Source: Marivirga arenosa
GTDB lineage: Bacteria; Bacteroidota; Bacteroidia; Cytophagales; Cyclobacteriaceae
DNA: 64,000 bases
Direction: 5' to 3'
Assembly (NCBI RefSeq): GCF_030503895.2
Contig: NZ_CP129970.2
Location: forward strand, 684,001 to 748,000
Position 1 is the stretch's first letter, and every line of letters starts with the position of its first letter. Both the position numbers and the translations under genes were made by a program. The notes below the pieces were generated by a model that worked only from the letters and a program-made list of their open reading frames with translations, was not told the origin of the DNA and ran no database searches. Below, in pieces: positions 38,409 through 49,800 of the stretch.

Positions 38409-38603
38409 TTATTTAGCAAGTACTTTACTTCTTAGTTCAGTCTGCAAACGAGCAATATTCTTACGAGTATCTCTTATTTGCATAGGATTCTCTATAGGAG
38501 AGATAGCATGTGCAAACTTCAACTTATGAAGTTTTTGTCCTTCAACTTTTATATTCTCATTGAGCTCGTCAATGGATAATTTCTTAATATCTGCGTTTTT
38601 CAT
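38409..38603 (-). CDS. rpmC: 50S ribosomal protein L29
   Basis: 64 residues forming two long helices; [20 protein letters not shown] then [17 protein letters not shown] is the family pattern. Located at the peptide tunnel exit. Start shares one base with the rplP stop. Confidence 0.97.
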   Translation of the reverse strand: MKNADIKKLSIDELNENIKVEGQKLHKLKFAHAISPIENPMQIRDTRKNIARLQTELRSKVLAK

Positions 38604-39034
38604 TATAATATTGGGTTTTCAGCGTAATCCCTTCTAACAGAAAACTTAGTTTTAACAGGTAACTTTTGTGCAGCCAATCTTAAAGCTTCTTTGGCTAAAT
38701 CCATTGTTACACCACCTGCCTCAAACATAATTGTTCCGGGTTTAACAGTTGCTACCCAGTATTCTGGAGCACCTTTACCCTTACCCATCCTAACCTCTGC
38801 AGGCTTTTTGGTTATAGGCTTGTCTGGAAATATTCTGATCCAAACTTGACCCTGTCTTTTCATTGCTCTTGTCATAGCAATCCTTGCGGCTTCTATCTGT
38901 CTACTGGTAATCCAACCCGGCTCCAGTGACTTTAAAGCAAAACTACCAAAAGCGATATTATGCCCTCTTTGAGCAATCCCTTTTACTCTACCTTTTTGCT
39001 TTTTCCTAAATTTTGTTCTTTTTGGCTGTAACAT
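38603..39034 (-). CDS. rplP: 50S ribosomal protein L16
   Basis: 143 residues: [40 protein letters not shown] (signature) and [18 protein letters not shown]. It helps to position A-site tRNA. Confidence 0.98.
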   Translation of the reverse strand: MLQPKRTKFRKKQKGRVKGIAQRGHNIAFGSFALKSLEPGWITSRQIEAARIAMTRAMKRQGQVWIRIFPDKPITKKPAEVRMGKGKGAPEYWVATVKPGTIMFEAGGVTMDLAKEALRLAAQKLPVKTKFSVRRDYAENPIL

Positions 39035-39064
39035 TTTTTAAAAATCTTTTACCAAAGAAAGCGA

Positions 39065-39796
39065 TTATTTACGCTTTCTTTTAGGACGTTCACTTCTTCT
39101 ATTATTAGCCGGGCCACTACCTTTTCCTGATTGGCTCGCCCCAACGTTTAACGACAAGTCTCTCTTGCCGAATACTTCACCTTTGAATACCCATACTTTC
39201 ACACCAATTGTACCATAAATAGTGTGAGCATGTGTTGTTTCATAGTCAATATCCGCTCTCAATGTATGCAAAGGAATTCTTCCCTCTTTATACATTTCGG
39301 TACGTGCCATTTCCGCTCCGCCTAAACGACCAGAAACTTTAATTTTAATACCTTGAGCACCTACTCTCATAGCAGACGCAATAGCTTGTTTCATTGCTCT
39401 TCTATAAGAGATTCTAGCTTTTAACTGCTGTCCGATAGACTCACCAATTAATTTAGCGTCTAATTCAGGACGTTTGATCTCAAATATGTTGATCTGAACG
39501 TCTTTACCAGTTAATTTTTTAAGCTCTTCCTTCAATTTATCTACCTCACTACCACCTTTACCGATAACAACACCAGGTCTAGCAGTGTGAACAGTTAAAG
39601 TAATTCTCTTTAAAGTTCTTTCGATAACAATTTTAGATATTCCACCTTTAGGAATACGAGCTAATATATATTCTCTTATTTTTTGATCCTCTATTAGTTT
39701 TTCAGAAAAAGACAAACCTTTTCCTCCGTACCAGTTGGATTCCCAACCACGAACGACACCTAAACGAAAACCTATTGGATTAACTTTCTGTCCCAT
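39065..39796 (-). CDS. rpsC: 30S ribosomal protein S3
   Basis: 243 residues with the KH domain ([20 protein letters not shown]) and the S3 C-terminal signature ([20 protein letters not shown]). The last ~20 residues are a basic, Gly/Ser-rich tail ([11 protein letters not shown]) slightly longer than in E. coli. Lines the mRNA entry channel. Confidence 0.98.
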   Translation of the reverse strand: MGQKVNPIGFRLGVVRGWESNWYGGKGLSFSEKLIEDQKIREYILARIPKGGISKIVIERTLKRITLTVHTARPGVVIGKGGSEVDKLKEELKKLTGKDVQINIFEIKRPELDAKLIGESIGQQLKARISYRRAMKQAIASAMRVGAQGIKIKVSGRLGGAEMARTEMYKEGRIPLHTLRADIDYETTHAHTIYGTIGVKVWVFKGEVFGKRDLSLNVGASQSGKGSGPANNRRSERPKRKRK

Positions 39797-39798
39797 TG

Positions 39799-40185
39799 TT
39801 ATTTATTTTCAGCGTTATCAGTTTCAGCCAATACCGCTTCATCCGCAGCACTGTCAACAATCAAAGTTACATGGTTAGACCTTTTTCTAATTCTGTGAGC
39901 TCTACCTTGAGGAGCGGGTCTTAATCTTTTTAAAATCCTTCCACTATCCACTTTAACAGACTTAACAATTAAGTCAGCATCTTCAAGATCAGTATCTGGA
40001 TTTGCCTGTTGCCAGTTGGCAATTGCAGAAAGCAATAATTTTTCTACTCTAGCAGCACCATGCTTAGACTCAAACTTTAATATGTTTAATGCACGATTTA
40101 CTTTTTCACCTCTGATAAGATCCACTACCATCCTCATTTTTCGAGGAGATGTAGGTACGTTATTTAATTTAGCTATTGCTTCCAT
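39799..40185 (-). CDS. rplV: 50S ribosomal protein L22
   Basis: 128 residues: [20 protein letters not shown] and the signature [20 protein letters not shown]. An acidic tail of about 18 residues ([15 protein letters not shown]) extends past the E. coli end. Its beta-hairpin reaches the exit tunnel; shares one base with the rpsS stop. Confidence 0.98.
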   Translation of the reverse strand: MEAIAKLNNVPTSPRKMRMVVDLIRGEKVNRALNILKFESKHGAARVEKLLLSAIANWQQANPDTDLEDADLIVKSVKVDSGRILKRLRPAPQGRAHRIRKRSNHVTLIVDSAADEAVLAETDNAENK

Positions 40186-40463
40186 TATCTCTTACCTTTA
40201 TCTTTTTTATTTATATGACCCCTGAAGTTTCTAGTAGGAGAAAACTCACCTAACTTATGTCCTACCATATTTTCAGTTACATAAACAGGGATAAATTTAT
40301 TCCCATTGTGTACTGCAAAAGTATGACCAACAAAATCAGGAGAAATCATAGATCTTCTTGACCAAGTTTTGATAACCGATTTCTTACCGGATTCATTCAT
40401 GTTATCAACTTTCTTTTCAAGACGAAAGTCGATATAAGGTCCTTTTTTTAATGATCTAGCCAT
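40185..40463 (-). CDS. rpsS: 30S ribosomal protein S19
   Basis: 92 residues: [20 protein letters not shown] and [20 protein letters not shown] with [12 protein letters not shown] (signature). Binds 16S rRNA in the head with S13. Confidence 0.98.
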   Translation of the reverse strand: MARSLKKGPYIDFRLEKKVDNMNESGKKSVIKTWSRRSMISPDFVGHTFAVHNGNKFIPVYVTENMVGHKLGEFSPTRNFRGHINKKDKGKR

Positions 40464-40466
40464 CTA

Positions 40467-41288
40467 TTATTTCTTTTTACCGATAATTAATTTATTGGAA
40501 TATTTCTTAGGTGCTCTGGTTTTTAAACCTTTCGCTAATAAACCTTTTCTTGATCTTGGGTGACCTCCTGAAGCTCTACCTTCACCACCACCCATTGGGT
40601 GATCAACTGGGTTCATAACAACCGCTCTCGTTCTAGGTCTTCTACCTAACCAACGTTTACGTCCAGCTTTACCTAACTTAACAATCATGTGATCTGCATT
40701 CGATACAGTTCCAATGGTTGCCATACAAGCACTTAGTACTAATCTCATCTCACCTGAAGGTAATTTCAATGTAGCATATTTACCTTCTCTCGCTAAAAGC
40801 TGAGCGTAAGATCCAGCACTTCTAGAAATAGCGCCACCTGCTCCAGGCTTAATCTCGATATTATGAACGATCGTACCTAGAGGTATATCAGTAAGAGGAA
40901 GCGCATTACCTACTTCAGGAGCAATTCCTTTACCTGATAAAATAGTATCCCCTACTTTTAACCCATTAGGCGCGATGATGTATCGTTTCTCACCATCAGC
41001 ATAGTGCAATAATGCAATGAATGCTGTTCTACCCGGATCATACTCTAAAGTAGCTACCTTAGCAGGGATATTTAATTTATTTCTTTTAAAGTCGATAATT
41101 CTAAGACTCTGCTTATGACCACCACCTAAGTAGCGCATAGTCATACGTCCTGAATTATTTCTACCACCTGATTTTTTACTAGGAGCAAGTAAAGATTTCT
41201 CTGGAGATACCTTACTTAATTCCGTATAAACCGGTGCTAATCTATATCGTTGTCCAGCTGTAACTGGTCTTAATTTTTTAACTGCCAT
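40467..41288 (-). CDS. rplB: 50S ribosomal protein L2
   Basis: 273 residues, usual length: [20 protein letters not shown], and the peptidyl-transferase-region signature [20 protein letters not shown] with the conserved His. Needed for subunit association and peptide bond formation. Confidence 0.99.
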   Translation of the reverse strand: MAVKKLRPVTAGQRYRLAPVYTELSKVSPEKSLLAPSKKSGGRNNSGRMTMRYLGGGHKQSLRIIDFKRNKLNIPAKVATLEYDPGRTAFIALLHYADGEKRYIIAPNGLKVGDTILSGKGIAPEVGNALPLTDIPLGTIVHNIEIKPGAGGAISRSAGSYAQLLAREGKYATLKLPSGEMRLVLSACMATIGTVSNADHMIVKLGKAGRKRWLGRRPRTRAVVMNPVDHPMGGGEGRASGGHPRSRKGLLAKGLKTRAPKKYSNKLIIGKKK

Positions 41289-41299
41289 TTTTCAGATCA

Positions 41300-41587
41300 T
41301 TAAATTTCGCTGTAGAAATCGATTACCTCTCCTTCTGCTACAGTTACAATTGCTTTTTTGAAACTAGGTTTTCTTCCAGTTAAGATCCTAGACTTGGTGT
41401 ATCGAGATTTTTGTTTACCCAAATATCTCATAGTGTTGATACTCTCAACATTTACACCGTACGTTTTTTCAACCTCAGCTTTAATTTGGATTTTGTTAGC
41501 ATTAACATCTACAACAAATCCATATTTACCTTTTTCGTTGAGGTCTGAGACTTTTTCCGTTACAAGTGGTTTAATTAAAACGCTCAT
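41300..41587 (-). CDS. rplW: 50S ribosomal protein L23
   Basis: 95 residues: VLIKPLVTEKVSDLNEKGKY and KIQIKAEVEKTYGVNVESIN. Docking site for trigger factor and SRP at the exit tunnel. Confidence 0.98.
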   Translation of the reverse strand: MSVLIKPLVTEKVSDLNEKGKYGFVVDVNANKIQIKAEVEKTYGVNVESINTMRYLGKQKSRYTKSRILTGRKPSFKKAIVTVAEGEVIDFYSEI

Positions 41588-41592
41588 ATCTT

Positions 41593-42219
41593 TTACTTAA
41601 ATAAGTTTTCAATTTTCTCTATAGAACCTTCAACGAAAAGCAACTGATCAGCATGAAGTACATCATATGTATTTAATGAATCAACTGTAGTTACCTGTGC
41701 GTTCTTTACATTTCTTCCAGATAAGACAATGTTCTTATCAGATTCAGGAAGAACTAAAAGTGTCTTTTTATCTCCTAAAGACAACTTGCTTAACATTTCA
41801 GTATAATGCTTAGTTTTAATTTCATTGAAAGTAAAACCTTCTAATACTGATATCATTTGATCTTTAGCTTTATAAGTCAATGCTGACTTTCTTGCTAATG
41901 ACTTTAACTTCTTATTCAATTTAAAGCTGTAGTCTTTTGGTCTTGGACCGAAAACTCTACCACCGCCTTTGAATATAGGTGACTTGATACTACCAGCACG
42001 AGCTGTACCAGTACCTTTTTGTTTCTTAATTTTTCTAGTAGAACCAGAAATTTCCGCTCTTTCTTTCGATTTATGCGTTCCTTGTCTCGCATTAGCCATT
42101 TTTTGTTTCACGTCTAAGTAGATAGCGTGATCATTAGGCTCTATATCAAAGATGGCATCCGATAAAGAAATTTTTCTTCCGGTGTCTTCGCCTGTATGTT
42201 TTATAATTGAAAGCTCCAT
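41593..42219 (-). CDS. rplD: 50S ribosomal protein L4
   Basis: 208 residues: basic loop [20 protein letters not shown] and [20 protein letters not shown] with [13 protein letters not shown]. Lines the exit tunnel; in E. coli it also represses the S10 operon. No S10-leader-like structure could be confirmed here. Confidence 0.98.
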   Translation of the reverse strand: MELSIIKHTGEDTGRKISLSDAIFDIEPNDHAIYLDVKQKMANARQGTHKSKERAEISGSTRKIKKQKGTGTARAGSIKSPIFKGGGRVFGPRPKDYSFKLNKKLKSLARKSALTYKAKDQMISVLEGFTFNEIKTKHYTEMLSKLSLGDKKTLLVLPESDKNIVLSGRNVKNAQVTTVDSLNTYDVLHADQLLFVEGSIEKIENLFK

Positions 42220-42221
42220 CT

Positions 42222-42860
42222 TTATTTCTCTATTATTACAAATGAATTTTTAGCACCCGGTACTGAGCCACTTACTAATAATAAGTTTTTCTCAGGGATC
42301 AATTTTAAAACCTTAAGGTTAGTGTTTTTCACTCTATTACCTCCAGTTCTACCAGCCATTCTCATACCCGGAAATACTCTTGCCGGATAAGAAGCACCAC
42401 CAATTGAACCTGGTGCCCTCTGTCTGTTGTGCTGACCATGAGTTGCTTGACCAACTCCACCGAAACCATGACGTTTTACAACACCTTGGAATCCTTTACC
42501 TTTAGATGAACCTGCAACATCAACAAAGTCACCTTCTTCGAATACATCGCCAATTGTTACAGTTTGTCCTAAACTGTAGTTCTCAACAAAAGCTTCTTCG
42601 CCTTCGTATTCACGGAACTCAACGAGTTTCTTTTTAGGTGTTGTTTGAGCATTTTTGAAATGCCCTTTCAATGCATTTGGTGTATTCTTTTCCTTGCGCT
42701 CTTCATAGCCCAACTGAATAGCAGAATAACCATCGGTTTCCTCTTTTTTTACTTGTGTAACCACACAAGGACCAGCCTCTATCACCGTGCATGCGACATT
42801 TCGTCCATCGACACCGTAGATACTAGTCATTCCGATTTTTTTTCCTATTATTCCAGACAT
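42222..42860 (-). CDS. rplC: 50S ribosomal protein L3
   Basis: 212 residues: [20 protein letters not shown] and the signature [20 protein letters not shown]. One of the first proteins to bind 23S rRNA. It is first in the transcription unit that starts at the promoter 42921-42950 and runs to rplQ. Confidence 0.98.
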   Translation of the reverse strand: MSGIIGKKIGMTSIYGVDGRNVACTVIEAGPCVVTQVKKEETDGYSAIQLGYEERKEKNTPNALKGHFKNAQTTPKKKLVEFREYEGEEAFVENYSLGQTVTIGDVFEEGDFVDVAGSSKGKGFQGVVKRHGFGGVGQATHGQHNRQRAPGSIGGASYPARVFPGMRMAGRTGGNRVKNTNLKVLKLIPEKNLLLVSGSVPGAKNSFVIIEK

Positions 42861-42920
42861 TATTAATTATGATTAACAACCTTTAAACGGGTTTAACCGT
42901 AGCTTTTCCCGAAAGGACTG

Positions 42921-42950
42921 CAAAGTTAGTAAAATATTATAAGCTACAAA
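42921..42950 (-). promoter_or_regulatory. Promoter for the rplC-rplQ unit
   Basis: Minus-strand TTTG (42950-42947) and TAACTTTG (42928-42921), 18 bp apart, fit the Bacteroidota primary-sigma promoter. It lies between the rpsJ terminator and rplC and leaves a leader of about 55 bases that includes the near-palindrome TTAAACCCGTTTAAA. Confidence 0.65.
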
Positions 42951-42985
42951 ACTTACAACATTAAAAAATACAAAATTATAAAAAA

Positions 42986-43019
42986 GAAAAACCAATGATA
43001 TACAGATCATTGGTTTTTC
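42986..43019 (-). terminator. Intrinsic terminator after rpsJ
   Basis: AAAAACCAATGAT and ATCATTGGTTTTT form a 13-bp stem with a 6-base loop, 20 bases after the rpsJ stop, and a T-rich run follows on the minus strand. It separates rpsL-rpsG-fusA-rpsJ from rplC onward. Confidence 0.85.
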
Positions 43020-43039
43020 TCTATTTTAAAATTGTTATA

Positions 43040-43345
43040 TTATACTTTAATCTCTACATCAACTCCACTAGGAAGTTCTAGTTTCATTAAAGCATCAACT
43101 GTTTTTGCGCTGTTTGAATAAATATCAACTAATCTCTTAAAAGTACATAATTGATATTGCTCACGTGACTTCTTGTTTACGTGCGGAGAACGCAATACTG
43201 TAAAAATCTCTTTTTCTGTAGGAAGAGGTATTGGACCACTTACTACTGCACCAGTTGTCTTTACAGCTCTCACAATTTTATCAGAAGACTTGTCAACTAA
43301 ATTGTGATCGTATGATTTTAACTTTATTCTTATTTTCTGATTCAT
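43040..43345 (-). CDS. rpsJ: 30S ribosomal protein S10
   Basis: 101 residues: [20 protein letters not shown] and the signature [20 protein letters not shown]. Besides the 30S head it serves as NusE in transcription complexes. Here it ends the str unit and is cut off from rplC by a terminator. Confidence 0.98.
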   Translation of the reverse strand: MNQKIRIKLKSYDHNLVDKSSDKIVRAVKTTGAVVSGPIPLPTEKEIFTVLRSPHVNKKSREQYQLCTFKRLVDIYSNSAKTVDALMKLELPSGVDVEIKV

Positions 43346-43353
43346 AATTCCTA

Positions 43354-45471
43354 TTATTTAACAGTCTCCCCTTTAGATTTTGCAATTACTTCTTCAGCAA
43401 TATTTTGAGGTACTGGGTCATAGTGTGAGAAAGTCAATGAAGCTGTTGCTCTACCGGACGTGATCGTTCTTAAGTCAGTCACATAACCAAACAACTCTGA
43501 TAAAGGAACATCTGCTCTGATAATTTGTGCAGCGCCTTTAGGATCCATACCTTTCATTAAACCTCTTCTCTTATTCAAGTCACCAGTTACAGGACCAGTA
43601 TATTCATCTGGTGTTGTAACCTCAACTTTCATTACTGGCTCAAGTAATTGAGGACCTGCTTTCTTAGCAGCTTCTTTGAAACCTATTCTTGCAGCTAATT
43701 CGAAAGAAAGAGCATCGGAATCGACATCGTGGAAACTACCATGATAAAGCTCAACTTTCATAGCCTCAATTGGATAACCAGCTAAAGGACCATTAGACAT
43801 TGCCTCAGTGAAACCTTTCTGGATTGCTGGTATAAATTCTTTTGGAATAACACCACCAGTAATTTTGTTATCAAATTGTAAACCTGGTTCGATTTCACCC
43901 TTTTCATTTTCCTCAGCAGGAGATAATTTGAAAACGATGTCCGCAAATTTACCTTTACCACCAGACTGCTTTTTATAAACCTCTTTGTGATCAACTAAAG
44001 TTGTGATTGCCTCTTTGTAAGCCACCTGAGGAGCACCTTGGTTAACATCAACCTTGAATTCTCTTCTTAGACGATCCATGATGATATCCAAGTGTAACTC
44101 ACCCATACCTCTAAGAATAGTCTGACCAGTTTCCTCATCAGTATTGACTTGAAGCGTAGGATCTTCTTCCACTAATTTAGCGATAGCCATACCCATCTTA
44201 TCAACATCTGCCTGAGTTTTAGGCTCAATTGCATAACCAATAACTGGATCTGGGAAGACCATTGATTCAAGAACAATCTTGTGATTCTCGTTACAAAGGG
44301 TATCTCCTGTTTTTATATCTTTAAAACCAACCACTGCAGCAATATCACCAGCATGAAGCTTTTCAATTTGGTTCTGCTTATTTGCATGCATTTGGAAGAT
44401 TCTAGAAATTCTTTCTTTTTTATTCGTTCTAGTATTGAATACATAAGAACCTGATTCTAAAGTACCAGAATATGATCTTACGAAACATAAACGACCTACG
44501 AATGGATCAGTAGCAATTTTGAATGCTAATGCAGAAAATGGATCTTCTGCAGTTGGCTTTCTACTTGTAGGCTCTTCAGTATCAGGATTTGTACCTACAA
44601 TATTATCTCTATCTAATGGAGAAGGTAATAATTCCATTACATAGTTCAATAAAGTCTGAACTCCTTTATTTTTAAATGCTGATCCACACATCATTGGAAC
44701 AAATGCAAGATCTAAGGTTGCAGCTCTCAATGCAGCAATTACCTCATCTCTTGTAATAGATTCAGGATCATCAAAGTATTTCTCCATTAGAGACTCATCA
44801 TACTCTGCTACTGATTCTAACAAGTGTTCACGGTATTCGTTTACCTCATCTTGCATATCAGCTGGTATTTCTACCTCTTCCCAAGTCATTCCATTATCTT
44901 CCTCGTTCCAAACGAAAGCTTTCATTTCAACTAAGTCGACAACGCCTTTGAAGTTTCCTTCTGCACCAATTGGTAACTGTAAAGGAACTGACTTAGTCCC
45001 TAACATTTCTTTTACCTGACGACAAACATTTAGGAAGTCTGCACCATCACGGTCCATTTTGTTAACGAAACCGATTCTTGATACTTTATAGTTATCTGCT
45101 AGTCTCCAGTTAGTTTCTGACTGAGGTTCAACACCATCAACAGCACTGAATAAGAAAACTAAACCGTCTAATACTCTTAAAGATCTGTTTACCTCTACAG
45201 TAAAGTCAACGTGACCCGGAGTATCAATGATATTGATATGGTATTCTTCACCCTTGTATGGCCAGAACACGGTAGTTGCAGCTGAAGTAATAGTAATACC
45301 TCTTTCCTGCTCTTGTTCCATCCAGTCCATAGTGGCAGCACCATCATGAACCTCACCAATTTTGTGACTTACACCAGTATAGTATAAAATCCTTTCAGTA
45401 GTAGTAGTTTTTCCGGCATCGATGTGAGCAGCGATACCTATATTACGTGTTAGTCTGAGATCTCTTGCCAT
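43354..45471 (-). CDS. fusA: Elongation factor G
   Basis: 705 residues with the P-loop [19 protein letters not shown], the switch II region [12 protein letters not shown] and [10 protein letters not shown], then domains II-V. Catalyses ribosomal translocation. It is full length and lies within the str operon between rpsG and rpsJ, so this is the canonical EF-G rather than a mitochondrial-type paralogue. Confidence 0.98.
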   Translation of the reverse strand: MARDLRLTRNIGIAAHIDAGKTTTTERILYYTGVSHKIGEVHDGAATMDWMEQEQERGITITSAATTVFWPYKGEEYHINIIDTPGHVDFTVEVNRSLRVLDGLVFLFSAVDGVEPQSETNWRLADNYKVSRIGFVNKMDRDGADFLNVCRQVKEMLGTKSVPLQLPIGAEGNFKGVVDLVEMKAFVWNEEDNGMTWEEVEIPADMQDEVNEYREHLLESVAEYDESLMEKYFDDPESITRDEVIAALRAATLDLAFVPMMCGSAFKNKGVQTLLNYVMELLPSPLDRDNIVGTNPDTEEPTSRKPTAEDPFSALAFKIATDPFVGRLCFVRSYSGTLESGSYVFNTRTNKKERISRIFQMHANKQNQIEKLHAGDIAAVVGFKDIKTGDTLCNENHKIVLESMVFPDPVIGYAIEPKTQADVDKMGMAIAKLVEEDPTLQVNTDEETGQTILRGMGELHLDIIMDRLRREFKVDVNQGAPQVAYKEAITTLVDHKEVYKKQSGGKGKFADIVFKLSPAEENEKGEIEPGLQFDNKITGGVIPKEFIPAIQKGFTEAMSNGPLAGYPIEAMKVELYHGSFHDVDSDALSFELAARIGFKEAAKKAGPQLLEPVMKVEVTTPDEYTGPVTGDLNKRRGLMKGMDPKGAAQIIRADVPLSELFGYVTDLRTITSGRATASLTFSHYDPVPQNIAEEVIAKSKGETVK

Positions 45472-45482
45472 TATATTAGCTT

Positions 45483-45950
45483 TTAAAATCTAAAATGAGA
45501 AAATGCTTTATTTGCTTCAGCCATACGGTGCGTATCATCTTTCTTTTTGATAGCAGCTCCTTCACCTTTAGAAGCAGCAATGATTTCACCAGCTAAACGT
45601 TCTGTCATGGTTTTTTCACCTCTTTTTCTAGCAAAAGTGATCATCCATTTAATTCCTAAAGATATTTTTCTTTCAGGACGAACTTCTAGTGGCACTTGGA
45701 ATGTTGCTCCACCCACTCTTCTACTTTTCACCTCTACAGCAGGAGAAATATTAGACAAAGCTTTTTTCCAAACTTCCAATCCGTTCTCTTTTGTTTTTTC
45801 CTCTACCATGTTTAAGGCATCATAAAAAATGTTGTATGCAACACTTTTTTTACCATCCACCATTAGGTAGTTTACAAATTTTGTAACTAATGTATCTCCA
45901 AATTTAGGATCTGGAAGGATATATCTTTTTTTAGGTTTTGCTTTCCTCAT
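45483..45950 (-). CDS. rpsG: 30S ribosomal protein S7
   Basis: 155 residues: [20 protein letters not shown] (signature region) and the end [20 protein letters not shown]. Head assembly protein at the E site. Confidence 0.98.
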   Translation of the reverse strand: MRKAKPKKRYILPDPKFGDTLVTKFVNYLMVDGKKSVAYNIFYDALNMVEEKTKENGLEVWKKALSNISPAVEVKSRRVGGATFQVPLEVRPERKISLGIKWMITFARKRGEKTMTERLAGEIIAASKGEGAAIKKKDDTHRMAEANKAFSHFRF

Positions 45951-45956
45951 CTTTCT

Positions 45957-46331
45957 TTATTTCTTAGGTCTTTTAGCTCCGTATTTTGATCTTCTTTGGG
46001 TACGACCGTTTACACCAGCAGTATCCAATGCACCTCTAATGATGTGATATCTCACACCCGGTAAATCTTTTACTCTTCCTCCCCTAATTAACACTATTGA
46101 GTGTTCTTGTAGGTTATGACCTTCACCAGGGATGTACGCGTTCACTTCTTTTTGATTGGTTAACCTAACCCTAGCCACTTTTCTCATTGCTGAGTTAGGC
46201 TTTTTAGGAGTGGTTGTATAAACACGAGTACATACACCTCTTCTTTGTGGGCAAGAATCCAAAGCAGGAGATTTTGACTTAGAAGTCAATTTCTTTCTAC
46301 CCTTTTTAACTAATTGTTGTATAGTAGGCAT
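45957..46331 (-). CDS. rpsL: 30S ribosomal protein S12
   Basis: 124 residues: [20 protein letters not shown] and [20 protein letters not shown]. The lysines linked to streptomycin response (PKKPNS and RVKDLPG) are the wild-type residues. First gene of the str unit; its promoter overlaps a terminator (46378-46419). Confidence 0.98.
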   Translation of the reverse strand: MPTIQQLVKKGRKKLTSKSKSPALDSCPQRRGVCTRVYTTTPKKPNSAMRKVARVRLTNQKEVNAYIPGEGHNLQEHSIVLIRGGRVKDLPGVRYHIIRGALDTAGVNGRTQRRSKYGAKRPKK

Positions 46332-46377
46332 TTATTATAACTTTATCTTCTATTACTACTTGAGATTTTTAGGACTG

Positions 46378-46408
46378 CAAAGGTAAAAAATCAGATGCAT
46401 TATCCAAA
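46378..46408 (-). promoter_or_regulatory. Promoter of the rpsL-rpsG-fusA-rpsJ unit
   Basis: Minus-strand TTTG (46408-46405), exactly 19 bp, then TACCTTTG (46385-46378), a full match to the Bacteroidota consensus. The -33 element lies in the loop of the terminator at 46389-46419. Confidence 0.7.
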
Positions 46409-46419
46409 CACATCTGATT
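46389..46419 (-). terminator. Intrinsic terminator of the rplK-rpoBC-DUF3467 unit
   Basis: AATCAGATG and CATCTGATT form a 9-bp perfect stem with a 13-base loop, followed on the minus strand by TTTTT, 38 bases after the DUF3467 stop. Confidence 0.75.
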
Positions 46420-46457
46420 AATTATTTTCACAAAGCCCTAATTTATAAGGAATAAGC

Positions 46458-46781
46458 TTAAGCTTCTCCGACATTTGAACCAAAATTCATCGGAAATTTC
46501 GGTGATTCTTCTGATTGTTTTATCGGTCCAAAATTCTTTTCGTATTTATTAATATTATCTTTTAATGCATTCAATAACCTTTTTGCATGCTCTGGAGTCA
46601 CTACAACTCTAGATTTTACTTTCGCTTTAGGTACTCCTGGCATTAATCGGATAAAATCAATAACAAATTCACTGTTAGAGTGCGCCACCATTGCCAAATT
46701 AGCATAAACACCTTCCGCTACATCTTCGGGTAGTTCAATGTTAATTTGGTTCTGTTTCTTATTTCCTTTTTGTTCCTCCAT
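46458..46781 (-). CDS. DUF3467 protein
   Basis: 107 residues. The pattern INIELPEDVAEGVYANLAMV, HSNSEFVIDFIRLMPGVPKA and KSRVVVTPEHAKRLLNAL is typical of DUF3467. It has no signal or membrane helix. It lies 35 bases after rpoC and before the terminator, an arrangement I recall as common in Bacteroidota, which suggests a link with transcription; no function is established that I know of. Confidence 0.85.
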   Translation of the reverse strand: MEEQKGNKKQNQINIELPEDVAEGVYANLAMVAHSNSEFVIDFIRLMPGVPKAKVKSRVVVTPEHAKRLLNALKDNINKYEKNFGPIKQSEESPKFPMNFGSNVGEA

Positions 46782-46816
46782 TTTATATACTGGATTTATT
46801 TAAAAGAAAGACTGAA

Positions 46817-49800
46817 TTATGCTTCAGTCTTTTCTTCTGCTACTTTACTTTCTTTCATGCTGTCAAGTTCTTCTTTAGAACCAACAATCATTTCAGTCCA
46901 ATCCTTCAAGCCTGTACCTGCAGGAATCAAGTGTCCTACAATTACATTCTCTTTCAATCCTAATAAGTGGTCGGCTTTACCTCTAATTGAAGCTTCACTT
47001 AACACTTTAGTAGTTTCCTGGAATGATGCTGCTGATATAAAGCTTTCAGTTCCTAAAGATGATTGCGTAATACCTTGTAATGTTGGTTTAGAAACCGCAG
47101 GCTCAGCATCTCTAGTTTTCACTAACTTCATATCTTTTCTTTTCAGCGTTGAGTTTTCATCTCTTAATTTTCTTGCTGAAATGATTTGCCCTGGTTTTAG
47201 ATTTGGAGAATCTCCAGCATCTGTAACCACTTTCATATCTAAAATTCTATCGTTTTCTTCTCTGAACACGAAACGATCCACTACCTGATTAGGTAAGAAA
47301 GTAGTATCACCAGATTCTAGAACCTGAACTTTCTGCATCATTTGTCTAACGATTACCTCGATGTGCTTATCATTGATTTTCACACCTTGTAGACGGTACA
47401 CTTCCTGAATTTCATTAACGATATATTCCTGAACAGCTGTCGGTCCTTTAATAGAAAGAATATCATTTGGAGTTGTCGCTCCATCAGAAAGTGCATAACC
47501 AGCTTTCACAAAGTCATTATCCTGAACTAAAATGTGTTTAGATAGAGACACTAAATATCTTTTCTTAACACCATCTTTAGATTCAATAAAGATTTCTCTG
47601 TTACCTCTCTTGATTCCACCAAAGGTCACAACACCATCAATCTCAGATACAACCGCAGGGTTTGAAGGGTTTCTAGCCTCGAACAACTCAGTTACCCTAG
47701 GAAGACCCCCTGTAATATCTTTAGATTTGGATGTAGATCTTGGTATTTTAGCTAAGATCTGACCAGGCTTAATTTTAGCTCCTTCATCAACTGATAAGTG
47801 AGCTCCCACTGGAATATTGTAAGTCTTAGGATCTTGTCCTTTAGTATTTACAATTACAGCAGGGTTTTTAGTTTTATCTTTTGTATCGATTATAACTTTT
47901 TCTCTGTGACCTGTTTGCTCATCTGATTCCTCTTTATAAGTGATACCTTCTTCGATACTTTCAAATTCAGTAACTCCTTCAAATTCAGAAAGAATAACAG
48001 CATTATATGGGTCCCAGAAACAAAGTTCCTGATCCTTTTCTACTTTTTCACCTTCTTTAACTTTAAGTGTTGCACTATAAGGTACGTGATTACTCATTAA
48101 TACCTTTTTAGATTTAGGATCGATGATTTTAATCTCACCAGATCTACCCATTACTACCGTTCTTGACTCTCCTTCGTCATCTGTAGATTGAATAGCTCTT
48201 AAGTCCTCAAATTCTACAACACCGGCAGTTTTCGCTTTAATGGTTGCTTCAACCGCAATGTTAGAAGCAGTACCCCCAACGTGGAAGGTTCTAAGTGTCA
48301 ACTGCGTTCCTGGCTCACCAATTGATTGAGCTGCAATTACACCAACTGAATCTCCTTTTTGTGCGATTTTAGAAGTAGCTAAGTTTCTTCCGTAACACTT
48401 ACTACAAACTCCTTGACGGGTTTCACAAGTTAATACAGATCTAATTTCCACCTCTTCTATTAAAGCTTCATCTATTTTATCACAAATTTCATCTGTGATC
48501 GTTTCACCAGACTCAACGATTAACTCGTCAGTTTGTGGGTGATAAATATCATGAACACTAACTCTACCAAGAATTCTTTCAGCTAATGACTCAACGATTT
48601 CATCATTATCTTTCAATGCAGAAACTACTAGACCTCTAAGCGTGCCACAGTCTACTTCATTTACCACAACATCTTGAGCAACATCAACCAATCTTCTAGT
48701 TAAGTAACCAGCATCGGCCGTTTTCAAAGCTGTATCGGCAAGACCTTTACGAGCACCGTGTGTAGAGATAAAGTACTCAATTACATCAAGTCCCTCACGG
48801 AAGTTAGATAGAATTGGGTTTTCAATAATACCTCCTACAGATCCTGCTAAGTTTTTCTGTGGTTTCGCCATCAATCCTCTCATTCCACCTAACTGACGAA
48901 TCTGCTCTCTTGAACCTCTAGCTCCAGAGTGCATCATCATATAAATAGAGTTGAATCCTTGATTATCTTCCTCTAATTGTTGCATTAGAGTGTTCGTCAA
49001 TTGAGAATTGATTCTTGTCCAGATATCAATTACTTGATTATAACGCTCATTATCTGTGATAAGACCCATCAAGTAATTGTTCCATACTGCATCAACTTCT
49101 TCCTTAGCTTGCTCAACTAATGTATCTTTCACTTCAGGAACCATGATATCACCAAGTCCCATTGACAGACCACCTTTATAAGCATTTTGGAAACCTAATT
49201 CTTTGATATCATCTAAGAATTTAGCGGTTTTTGCTGATCCAGCTAGTTTATATACATGGGCAATTATACCCTGTAAGTTCTTTTTAGTTAATAATTGATC
49301 GATATAACCTACTTCTTCAGGAACACTTTCATTGAAGATTACACGACCTGCTACTGTATCAATTATTTTTCTTTCTAATTCACCTTCAGCATTGCGAACA
49401 TAAGTTCTTAATTTTATGTGGGCATGCTTAGAAACTTTCTTTTCATTGATAGCAATGATAACTTCCTCAGCACTGTAGAAGATTTTTCCTTCTCCAGCAA
49501 CTGGCTCTTCCTCAGTAGATTTTCTACCTTTTGAAACATAATAAAGACCCAAAACCATATCCTGAGAAGGTACAGTAATTGGAGCCCCGTTAGCAGGGTT
49601 TAAGATATTATGCGAAGAAAGCATTAATGTTGAGGCTTCCAAAATTGCTTCATGTCCTAACGGAACGTGAACCGCCATCTGGTCACCATCGAAATCGGCA
49701 TTAAATGCTGTACACGCTAATGGGTGTAACTGAATTGCTTTACCTTCAATTAATTTAGGCTGGAATGCCTGGATACCTAATCTGTGAAGTGTTGGAGCCC

